Shown here: positions 54,601 to 64,000 of the stretch, piece after piece
How positions within the stretch are numbered: position 1 is the first letter of the stretch
How the letters are laid out: every line of letters begins with the position of its first letter
DNA from: Lentinus brumalis
Taxonomy: Eukaryota > Basidiomycota > Agaricomycetes > Polyporales > Polyporaceae
Length of the DNA stretch: 64,000 bases
Direction of reading: 5' to 3'
Assembly: GCA_001792895.1 (NCBI GenBank)
Contig: MARA01000004.1
Coordinates: 2,480,001-2,544,000 of the forward strand
Program-made: the position numbers and the translations under genes
Notes under the pieces: generated by a model
Database searches by the model: none
Told to the model about the DNA's origin: nothing
Seen by the model: only the letters and a program-made list of their open reading frames with translations

Positions 54601-56160
54601 GGTCGACTGAGGCTGCAGGATTGACTGCGAATATGTCGCAGCAGTGGCCGACGCGGGAGGAGAGTCGTCCCACAGAAGATCCTTGATGGCCTCTGGGACA
54701 GCAGGTTGGGCGGGTTGGTGAGAGGCAAGGACAGAAGCGCGCATCGACGGAGGTATCAAAGAGGCAGGCAGAGTGGATGGGATATCCTTGCCAGCCAGCT
54801 TGCCCTGTATCAAGTGCATTGCGACAGCAAAGCCGTCGCGTGTCAGACGGCCGTCGTTGTTGATGTCCGAGAGGTCCCTGCAGACGCGTCAGGCATCTCC
54901 GGTAAACTTCTCGCAGGACATGGGTCTCACCAGACTTGAGCGAGCACATCCTCCGGCAGTTTCGACTGTAACATGAACGGCACAGCAACGTCGCCCTCGA
55001 TGTATCCCCTCTTCTGTGTATCAAGGCTATCGAATATGCGATCAGCACTGGCTTTCTCCTGCGGGGTGACGTCCCACTGAGCACCGGTCGTCTGCTGCGG
55101 GACGAATGGGAACGCAGGACCCGAGCTGGACAGAGCCGAACGTGCAGGCAGCGGAGGCGCGCCAGGTGTCGACCTGAGCGGACCAGTCATCTGGGGTTGT
55201 ATTGACGGAAAGCCCTGACCAGTCATCTGGGGCTGCAACTGCGAAAGCGCCTGACCGGTATACTGCGGCTGCACGGAGTGCCCAGGGAAGCCGCCTGTAA
55301 GAGAAGGACTCATATGGCCGCTGCCGCCTGTTGCCTGTGGTACGACACCGTTGGACGCCTGCTCGTAGATGAACGGCGGGAGTGACGAAGGGATAGTCTG
55401 CAACTGGCCGGACATTGACGCCTGTATGAGGTACATCGCGATCGTGAAATCCGTTGCGTCCAATGCTCCGCGGTTCTTCGTATCCGCGAGCGACCTGGGA
55501 GAGGAAGTCAGAGAACATATGCGACGCGTCCAGCTATGACGCACCAGATAGCCGAGAGCTTGTCAACCGGCAGCTTTGACTTCACAAACACATCTCGCGC
55601 CTTGTCAGCTGACAAGATAGATTGATGAGCGGGCGTAGGTTTCAATCAAGAACATTGTACTGACCAGACAGAATACCGTTGGTAGGGTGGCATCCCAGGA
55701 AGAGCTTCAAAAACTTTGACTTGTCCGCGGGAGTGAGAGGAGGGAAGCCATGGGGCGGCGGAGACTTGGCTGGAGGAATGCCGGGGACAGAGACGGGTGG
55801 GAGGCCCTCAATGGTTGGTATAGGCCCAGCTGTCGGAGGCAACGGTAGGCGAACGCGTCATGGTGACAGTGTCAGGACGTGCTCACGTTTGGTCACCAAG
55901 GCCTCTGAGACCTGCTCGCCGCGCTGCGCATGCCCAAGCAAGCGAACGGCGATGCCAACACCTTTGCGCGTGAGAACACCGTTGTTGTCCTCGTCCGCAA
56001 TGTTCCATACTTCCGCAAGCACGGATGGCGAGAGCTTCGAGCCGCTGAATATCTTGACTGCGACGTCGCCCGTTATAACCCCGAGCTTCTGCGTGTCGTA
56101 TTGCGCAAATATCTGGTTGATGAGCGCGACCTCGGCGGGCGTGGGGGTAAACTTGGACAT
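51687..56160 (-). CDS. EDE1: Ede1-like endocytic scaffold: three EH domains, coiled coil, UBA
   Basis: The start is ATG 56158-56160 (MSKFTPTPAEVALINQIFAQ). EH1 has YDTQKLGVITGDVAVKIFSG and LAEVWNIADEDNNGVLTRKG; EH2 has FVKSKLPVDKLSAIW and ATDFTIAMYLIQASMSG; EH3 has RIFDSLDTQKRGYIEGDVAV and SDINNDGRLTRDGFAVAMHL. A Gln/Pro/Thr-rich linker with repeated QPQMTG units lies between EH2 and EH3. A long coiled coil follows (about 53800-54400), then an acidic, DPF-rich region (EDPFGFNEAF and repeats of SFDDAF). The C-terminal exon carries a UBA domain: VEAVKTLCGMGFSRTQAVTA, LEEHGYDVQKALNSLLG. Ede1 arrives early at clathrin-coated pits and binds ubiquitinated cargo and NPF adaptors. The final exon encodes only a few residues, stop 51687-51689. 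It is complete, around 1,300 aa. Confidence 0.93.
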
Positions 56161-56878
56161 GGCCAATAAGTTAGAGCTAACGATAGAGCATGCGTTGACC
56201 CGAGGGGGGCGGGAGGGGGTTGAGGAGGAGGAGGATGAGGAGGAGGAGGATGAGGAGGAGAAGCTGACGTTCATCGGCGTCTACAGTCTCGGTTTCGGCC
56301 CATCATCCGTGGGAAATGCTGTTTAGACGCCGCGCGCGCCTCCGAGCGCGGTGAATGGTTAAGTGAAGAAGACATCGCTGCAACATTTCAGGAACAGTTG
56401 TCTTACGCTACAGAAGTGAGGGCTAGCTTGCGAGACTATCGCTGCAGCACCCATTGAACGGCGACAAGCGCGAATCCCCGACTGCGATGCAACGCGCTTT
56501 GCTATCAGCACGTATCCGCAGCATACTCGAACATCTAGCGGAGGAGAGGACTCAGTACTTCGTGTGTGACAGCAGGAAGGACGGAGGGCCATGGCCCGGG
56601 ACGCATGTAGTCTATTTAGACGTCGTCATGATGTCCAGCATCAGAGCGCTGATGAGTGAGGAACTTCACGGGGTCGTAGACTAGGATGTAGATCTAGTCA
56701 AGGCCGACAAGGTCAGGGAACGATATAGTATCGGTCTTCACACGGTTGACTGCTATTGATAAATGGGTTAAGTGTCAAGGACTCGGCAGAAGACGTGCAA
56801 TGACCAGTAGAGGGACAGTGTTGGCAGTTCTCCACCAGACGGAACTCCCCTTCGTTCAAAGTCAGGGACTCAAAGTCT
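56161..56878. promoter_or_regulatory. EDE1 upstream region
   Basis: A 718-bp gap. A GAGGAG/GATGAG microsatellite occupies about 56221-56263, within 105 bp of the EDE1 ATG; read on the minus strand it is a long pyrimidine tract. The rest holds the QTRT2 3' end. Confidence 0.45.
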
Positions 56879-58658
56879 TCAAGTTTCTACGGCGGCGCCC
56901 ACCGTTGTTACTGCCTGTTTCTCCCTCTCCCTTGCAAGCCTGCCCTTGCCCCTCGCATGTTCGACAGTTAACCACATGGTGGCCGCCTCGTCCCAAAGAA
57001 CCATCTTCTCGTCGTACATCTGCTCGAAGCGCCCGATCTCCTTATCGAGCTCGCCCTTGGGCGAGTCCCGCGCAAGGACCCCTCGGATCCCGTCCAGGAA
57101 GGCAGACAGCACAGTGAGGTTGTGCATGGCGAGGAGAGAATGGGATGACATCTCGTGTGTGTGAAGAAGGTGGTGAATGTACGAGCGTACGAACGGCGGT
57201 TGAAGAAGGGACGACGGTACAGGTCGCTGCAAGTCCTGCCATGCGTGAACGTCCACGGAGCTGTGCAGCAGATGAAAGGCGGGGGAGCGTGGGGAGCATG
57301 CACCGCAAGGGCAGACTGGCAGGTCATCCTGTCCAGACTGTTCCGCCGACTGCCCATCGGAGAAGCTAGAGGATAACCTCGAATGGTCATGTCGGTATCT
57401 GGAGTCGAAGAGGTTGTGCCCGAGATCCATCTTGCCGCCCTCCCGTGTCCTCGGAGGCGGGCAATCCATAGATACAGTCCCTGATGCTGGTGGGACCGGG
57501 AAGCGGAAGTCGAAGGCGACCCCAATGTCAGCAGCCCGTTGTGCCCAGAAGCCGTCAACGAGATCGATGCCAACGTCTCGTACCAGTCGTAGGATTTCGT
57601 GAGGGGATACCGGGGAATTGACAAAACGCGGTTTCTGCGTGGACAAAGGGTCTAGCGACGCCTGCAATAGCTCCGCCAGCCGGGCGGACGAGTCGGCGGA
57701 TGATCGCTGACTATCGCTGACTTTCAGCAGTTCGTCCACAGGCCCCGTGGGCTCGATCGCTCGGCCACCTTCCGCGGCAAGGGCGGTGTGAAGGTGTAAG
57801 AGATCGAAGACATATCCCGCGACGCCGTCGTCCAACATGTTCAGCGGTGACAGTCCGGTCGCAGCGTTCTGCTCGATCGGCTCGGTGAGACGATCTGCAA
57901 ATTCGGCGCGGGCATGCGGTTCGGCACCACCGACCAGGTGAACGAGGACGTTTGCCGGGCGACTCGCGGAGTGATCGGCGCTAAGAAAGTCGGCGAGCCA
58001 TGAGATTGAGCGTTCTATGCTCTTCGTCAGGCGTTTTTGTGAGTGAGGTGGGGGAGTGAAGGGTGTATCTGACAGAGCCACCACGAGATCCGGTTTGCAC
58101 TTCTGCACATAAGTCTTCCACGCAGATGGGCTAACCTGCAACAAATGAGCACGTTGGTCACTGGTTGGTGGACGAGGTACACGCACCTTGCGCACACCTC
58201 GAGTACATTGTGCGGACACGAAGTCGTTTCCGTTTGTTGGCATCTTCCGCCTATCCGAAGGGTCGCGTAGCGTCAACGTGATGACATGCTTGTTGGTCTC
58301 GTAGCCTAGAAATTGGTGGAGTGGATGCGAGCCACCAACGAGGGTTAGTACAGGCGGGTTCCTATCGAGGCTATTCAAATACCTGTCAGGGAATGCTTGC
58401 GGAGGAGAGAAGAGTGCTAAGGCGGAAATTATCTTACAATGACTCGAATGGCAAGTGTATGTGCTGAATCGCGTCTGTTCTCCGGACGCTATCTCTGGAT
58501 AAATGGGGAACAACTCCACGCGATGTCGTTGTAAGCAGAGCGGGAGTAGAAGTGCGGATCGCTGGTGTCCCATCGTTGCGATTTATGCTGAGGCTCCCCG
58601 TGCGAGGACCAAACTTTCCACTGGAGACCGAGAGGGTAAAAAGAGGTGAAGCGGCCAT
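56879..58658 (-). CDS. QTRT2: Queuine tRNA-ribosyltransferase accessory subunit 2
   Basis: Three exons (58438-58658, 58187-58382, 56879-58135) give 1,674 nt, 557 aa. The start is ATG 58656-58658 (MAASPLFTLSVSSGKFGPRT). The N-terminal TGT fold has TSTPALLTTTSRGVVPHLSR; later DLVVALSDTPF, FLGYETNKHV, DDGVAGYVFDLLHLHTALAA and the conserved VRDVGIDLVDGFWAQRAADI. The zinc-site region is intact: DLGHNLFDSRY, CPCGACSP and the following HLLHTHEMSSHSLLAMHNL. QTRT2 forms a heterodimer with the catalytic subunit QTRT1 and exchanges guanine-34 for queuine in GUN-anticodon tRNAs; queuine is salvaged from outside. Intron 58136-58186 (51 nt) is stop-free and in frame, so translation reads through it without sign. 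S. cerevisiae lacks this pathway while S. pombe keeps it. Confidence 0.92.
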
Positions 58659-59128
58659 CGTCGATTGCCCGCGCGAGGTGATATACAGCACAGAAGTGCG
58701 CACAATCGCGCGTAGGATAGGTCCCAGTATTGCTGACTAGAGTGGATGTTGAAAGGAGGAGGAGGAGGAGATGGAGGTGTGGAGGAGGCAAGGAGAGAGC
58801 AAGCTTCGCAAAGTGAGAAGCGCCGCGCGCGCGCGCAGCGCCAGGAGGCGCCGCGAGCCCGCGCGTCGCGCGAGACGCGACTGTCATCGCCGCACTTCAC
58901 GCAGCTCTGCGTCTTCCACCCGCTTTCCCCAAACTCATCCTCGCCCGGAGTGCTTACGCTCGCTGCGTTCACAGCTGATCTGTTTTCAGCTTGCTTCTCG
59001 CTCGAAGAAATATCTACAGTACAAGGGGTGCTTGAATCACACTATAAGACGCCTGCAGTGACGACTTGGATTCACGGAAGGAGGGAAGGACTCAGCAATC
59101 GACGCACATACACAACTGATAGTGCGCC
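58659..59128. promoter_or_regulatory. Divergent QTRT2/DUF3684 promoter
   Basis: A 470-bp gap with a GGA microsatellite (about 58756-58773) and a (GC)n run (about 58825-58840). No TATA box or other gene. Confidence 0.45.
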
Positions 59129-62100
59129 ATGGCCAGTGCACGGGATGCACTCGTGAGTCACCAGTCTCACCGGGTTGCGCAGAAAGCTTATTGCGCTTGA
59201 CTCCGTAGTGGGAGTCCGGGTACGACGAGTCGGTGGAGGTGAACCAGCGCGCCCTGATCGACAAGGTCCTTGCCCGCTACTCTGGCGAGTTCACAGGTGC
59301 GCACATCCTATAATTGTGGGTGGCAGAGGGTCCCGACATGGACGCCGGGGTTGGCAGTGTTTCGCGAATTGCTACAGAACTCGGATGATGCAAGCGCGAC
59401 CGCTGTCGAGATCCACTTTGAGACCAAGGACTATATTCAGCGCAAGAACGGGAAGACTGACGTGCAAGAAGAGAACGGCGCTGTCTCGGAGGCGAGGGGA
59501 TTGCCAGACCTGAAGACTGCCGTTGTGCATCAGTGGTCCTTCAAGAATAACGGCATAGTGTTCCGAGACGAGGATTGGAGTCGTTTGAAGAAGATAGGTC
59601 CGTCTACCGACCTCTCTGACGTATGCGGCATGACCATCGCTCAACGCGAACGATAGCGGAAGGCAATCCAGACGAAGAGAAGATCGGCGCGTTTGGTGTA
59701 GGTTAGTAGGGCTCTCCTCTCGCTCTTGAGTGTACGCACTGACTGATCTTCTTAGGTTTTTATAGCTTGTTCTCCGTCACTGAGGAGCCATGGGTATTCT
59801 CGGGTGGTAGGTACCTTCTCTCGCACTGAGTAGCGCATGAGGCTAACCGCAGGGACGCAGGTCAATGGATGAACTTCTATTGGAAAGACAAGAAGGACCA
59901 GGTGAGCTTGGGTAAGCAAACCTTCGCAGCTTTCTTTAACGTACCATTAGCTGTTCGCTCGTCGAGGAGCTCGCAATGAGGCCGATGATCCCTGGACCAC
60001 GTTCCAGATGGAGCTACGTGAACCCACATCCATACCCCGCCGTTCGATTTCACCCGATTCCTCGCGTCCTCGATCACCTTCATGCGACATCTTCTTGATG
60101 TCAGCGTCTTCTTGGATGACAAGCGGTTATCTCGCTTGACGAAAGCTCCTGGTATTCCCAAAGCATTAAGCTTGCCGAGAGGGCTCAAGGCGTATAGTCC
60201 GCTCAACACCATGCAAGTCAGCGGCATCCAGGCGACTCGTGAGCGAATATGGAATTCTATACGCAGGGCGAGTCTCTGACCCAATCACTAGCTCTCTCCA
60301 TTAAGGCAGAAGTCATGCAGTGGGTCTACATGGCTGGCACTGAGAAGCCTCAGCCGAAGAAGGAACCTCCGAAACCCGTTGCAGGAGGCGGCGGATTCTT
60401 CTCATCGCTCTTCTCATCTCTGACCGGGGCGTCTGGTGCACCATCCCGGACTTTAACTCCTGCACCTGCACCGTCACCCGTACCGCAGATTGACCCGCAG
60501 ACGATCGTCGAGAGCAACGTGGTGTTGTCCATTTTCGCAGCCGATATCGCCGTGAAGTTGGACAAGAAAATGATTACAGAGCTCAACAGGTCGACCAAGA
60601 AAAACCCACCTACAAGGATGAAGTATGAGCTGATTTATGTAAGGGATGGCTTCGCAGATTCGGTCACTCTGCCACTGACAGCTGTACACAGACGGGGAAG
60701 AACGAGTACGACGCTAGTAAGAGTGAAGACGAACAGCACGGCAGGTCAACCGGGAGTGTTTTCCAGGGGCTGCGCGCTGATATCGAAGGGTTCGTGTTGC
60801 CACCGAATTATACATAACGGCGAGTTGAAGTAATGTTTCCTTCGCTCGACAGGACTGGCCAAGCAAGGGTCTTCATTGTGAGTAAGTCTGCCTGTCTCCC
60901 ATGGACGATAATCCAGATTGTCTCTCAGGGTCACGCAACGGGACAAACCACCGGTTTGGGCGGCCACATATCCGCCCGCTTCATACCAACGGTGGAGAGA
61001 GAGTCTATCGACTTGGTGTGAGTCAACGATCATGTTACATTTGCGCATATATACTTGATCATACTGATTCCTTTTTCCCTGGTACAGAGATCGTAATGTC
61101 GCAGGTGTGTCACGAGACATTCTGCAGGAGGACGAAACTGATTGGTTCCAGTCTGGAACAAGGAGTTACTCTATGTGGGTGGCTTCCTTGCCCGCGCGGC
61201 CTACGAAATCGAGATGGAGAACGTGCGAGTGCTATGGAATGACACAGTGACGGCTGCACGAGCAAAGGGTCCCGACTCAGCAGTGGACCCTGAAATCCAA
61301 GCCTCACTGAGGGATCGGGCGATTCACGCGTTGAAATTCTTCACCTTCCATCCATCTACGCCGTCTGCTGTCGTGTCCGCGGCCCTCGAGGATGCGTTCT
61401 TCGCGTGTGCAGTCAGCGCGTCCATGTTTTCGAGTATCAAGTCACCATTCCCCCTGATATCCACTTCTGGCGTGCGGGACGCGTCTGAAGTGCGCTATCC
61501 CGATCCTACGTTCTCCGGTTTCGTGCAAGACCTTCCGGTCGTCCCTGAAGAGGTCCTGAAGCAGGCGAAGACAATGGTGGATACCCTCCGTACGCGAGGT
61601 ATGATCAAGGAGATCACTTTCATGGACGTCTTGCAAGAGCTCCGGAATCGTCCCCTCTCGGAGATCGAGATGATCGCTTGCTTCAAGTGGTGGATCAACA
61701 TGTACAGCCAGGGGAGCAGCACCAATCTTGACTACGTCCGTACGCAGTTGCTGGGGGCTGCCGTGCTCTCGATGGAGGAGAAAGGCGAGAAGAATGCACA
61801 GATCGTTCCGCTATCGGTTGTCGAGAGTTTCTTGAACAGCAGGAGCTCCGGTGCGCTCATCCCGACGGACGGACCCCTTCCTCCTCACTTGCTCCCTGTG
61901 GCTATCTCTCGTCACTTCGACCCTTCATCGCTCATGGCGGCGTTCGGCTGGCGCGAGCTGAGCATCCTCGAGTGGTTTCGTCACATCACTAACCCTCCGG
62001 CACCGCACGACGCCGAGCACGATTTGCACTTGTCCGCGCAATGGGCGGAACGCGTGCTCAATGTTCTGGCTCGCGCGAGCCAGTCACTGCCGAAGAGCCG

Positions 62101-64000
62101 CCAAGAGGAAATCGCATCTATTCTGAAGGAGCATGCCTGCATCCCGACATCCGCAGGGCTGAAAAGGCCGGAGGAGGCGTACTTCCAGAATGCGCATATC
62201 TTCCATGACTTGCCGGTGGTCACGCTCCCGTCTGGTGCAGCAGTGAAGGGTCCAATGGAGAAGTTTTTGCAGACAATCGGGGTGAGGAAGCATGTCGATT
62301 TGCAGATCATCTTCGACAGGTACGGAGACATAAGTGTGTTCTATGACCACCTGCGCTCACCACTGTGCAGGATGATCAAGACGGGAGATTGGACTATCGC
62401 GGAGTTGATCAAGTACTTGGTCGCGGTACAATCGACCTTAACTCCTGTTGAGTTAGAGCGGCTGAAGATGACCTCGGCAATCCCTCGAGAACTGCGCGAG
62501 GGTGAGAAGTTGCCAGAGAACGGCAAACCTCCCCGGCAAAGGGCATCTGAGCTATACGAGCCACTGGACGTCTTCAGGGCACTGAAACTTCCTGTGATTG
62601 ATTGGGGGGCTCACCCCAAATGGAGGAGCAACTCGGAAGAAGGTACCAAACACATCTCTTCGAGTGAGAGTCCAATCCTCATTGGTCATCGATTATATTA
62701 TAGCGAAATTCTTATTCAAGCTCGGTCTCCGTCGATACCCACCGTTGGCTGAGCTAGTTGGCTTGATGGCTAGCGGTGACGAGGCCATCCGTAGCGCGGC
62801 ACGGAAGTATTTCTTCGACAACTATATGACTCGTTATGCCGATTACGACCCGGACGCTTTCTCTAACGTCGCTTTCATCCCCGCCGTGAAAGGCGGAACT
62901 CGTTGCTTGGCGAGGCCTCATGAGGTGCGATCCCTGACCACTGTGACCTAATGTTGTGCTCATGCTGTGGCTTGCTGCAGGTGTTTTCTGCGCCGGAGTG
63001 GGCCGCGTTGGGGTTCATGGTTGTCGATCCATCACTGAAAGGAGAGGATCTTATCCATTTGAAGGTTCAAGACCATCCGCCAGGGCCGCGACTCGTCAAC
63101 TTGCTCAAGTCAACCCCGCCGCCAACCGAGGACATCGCGAGGCAGTGGTTCACGACTCTTGCCAGTCGCGTGACTGGTAGGTCGTGCCATTGCGTTGTTG
63201 AATCCACGATCACTCATCTGCTTTACACGTCCAGCGTTCTCGCCAACTGAATTGAGGTTTTTGTCACAGACCCCTATAGTACCCGTGAAGAGCGCGAATG
63301 GGACTTTCCGCCACCTGGCCCCGACGCAGTGCTACTTCAAGGGTGACTCACAGGCGCAATTTCACTCTAAGCTATTTACGTTCGTAGACTTCGGCGCAAC
63401 AGCGAATGCCTTCTTGAGTGCATGCGGTGTCAAACATGAGCCTTCGGTTGAGGAAATTGCGAAGATTCTTCTCGACAACCCTCGGCAGTTCTACGAGCTG
63501 GCTGAAGGCCGAGACAAGTGGGTAACCTGTTCAATTGCGCTGTTGTCCGCGGGATCTGATACTTGCGTACAGCTACCTCACGGAACTGCGCAACATTGCG
63601 GTTAATAGGCGTCTGGTATCTTCAGGCACCATGACCCATTTGAAGCGGTCTGCGGTGCTTCTTGGGTCTCGACGCGTTCGGAAGAACAAACCTGCGCCAA
63701 GCAAGAAGCAACCGGATGACTTCGCCGGTGACCTCGAGGAAGAGGATTGGGAGTATCAGTATGATCTACTCACACCGGACAAGGTTGTCATCGCGGATGA
63801 GACCCATGCATACCAGTTGTTTGGTGATGTCATCTTCACCGCTCCTCAGGAAGATCTGTTGGAAGGTAACGTTACCCTCCCTATCATCCGCTGATGGGTC
63901 TTGATGAACCTCCCAGAGTTCTACTTGGAACTGGGGTGCAAGCGCCTGAGCACGATGGTCCGAGAAGACTACCACACGAGCAGCGAAGTTATTGGCTCAC
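59129..64000 (+). CDS. DUF3684 Hsp90-like (GHKL) ATPase, cut by the right edge
   Basis: The start is ATG 59129-59131: MASARDAL joined to WESGYDESVEVNQRALIDKV across an intron. The GHKL ATP-binding fold follows: FRELLQNSDDASATAVEIHF (N-box), SFKNNGIVFRDEDWSRLKKI, then EKIGAFGVGFYSLFSVTEEP (the glycine-rich lid also seen in sacsin and Hsp90). After about residue 300 comes the fungal DUF3684 region with MQWVYMAGTE, a Ser/Pro insert, GLGGHISARFIPTVERESID, a long exon 61142-62645 (LLYVGGFLARAAYEIEMENV to APHDAEHDLHLSAQWAERVL), KFLFKLGLRRYPPLAELVGL and LTPDKVVIADETHAYQLFGD. Exons are in frame to the edge, ending within FYLELGCKRLSTMVREDYHT. These proteins are large, conserved in filamentous fungi and of unknown function; a chaperone-like ATPase is a fair guess. 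Confidence 0.87.

Overview
The window is nuclear DNA of a filamentous basidiomycete, most likely an Agaricomycete; a polypore-like species is an inference, not a demonstration. The evidence is dense genes on both strands with intergenic gaps of 50-700 bp, many introns of about 40-65 nt with GT-AG ends and CTRAY-type branch sites, and fungal families such as two multi-exon P450s, an FG nucleoporin, a Tsp3-type tetraspanin, Ede1, striatin/PRO11 and a fungal DUF3684 ATPase. No bacterial, viral or CRISPR signal was seen.

Layout. 1-1.4 kb: no intact gene, but a broken C-terminal relic (476-835) of a P-loop NTPase family. 1.4-12.95 kb: TACO1/YebC factor (-), an unrecognised 295-aa protein (-), mitoribosomal uL15m (+), YME2 (-), TRAPPC13 (+) and BMT2 (-). 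13-34.6 kb: P450 no. 1 (+), a Nup1/Nup153-type FG nucleoporin (-), gamma-tubulin (+), MBF1 (-), MET8 (-), tetraspanin (+), an intact 790-aa P-loop NTPase related to the relic (-), a 1.4-kb gap ending in a perfect 178-bp palindrome plus direct repeat, and P450 no. 2 (+). 34.9-50.8 kb: V-ATPase subunit H (-), mitoribosomal mL46 (+), NUC1/EndoG (-), PIN4/Cip2-type RRM-R3H protein (-), a GAT-EH protein (+), striatin (+) and cAMP phosphodiesterase PDE1 (-). 51.7-64 kb: EDE1 (-), queuine tRNA-ribosyltransferase subunit QTRT2 (-), and a DUF3684 Hsp90-like ATPase (+) running off the right edge.

Functional themes. Five genes serve mitochondria (TACO1, uL15m, YME2, mL46, NUC1). Two EH-domain endocytosis paralogues lie about 6 kb apart in opposite orientation. 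Three intergenic promoters (YME2/TRAPPC13, nucleoporin/gamma-tubulin, NUC1) share a 15-bp core holding two MluI-type cell-cycle boxes one helical turn apart, which suggests joint G1/S control. There is no biosynthetic cluster: the two P450s are 17 kb apart with housekeeping genes between them.

Most notable: a 2-nt microexon needed to read MBF1 in frame; the 178-bp perfect palindrome with a third direct copy upstream of P450 no. 2; the shared MCB-doublet promoter element; a GC-AG stop-free intron beside the active site of NUC1; a GAT-EH fusion beside EDE1; a tail-anchor-like helix on Met8; a frameshift in a G6 run of TRAPPC13; and a 389-nt intron with a hairpin in BMT2. Exon sums were checked by hand (divisible by three) for TACO1, the 295-aa protein, uL15m, BMT2, MBF1, the P-loop NTPase, mL46 and QTRT2. 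Other exon maps are approximate.
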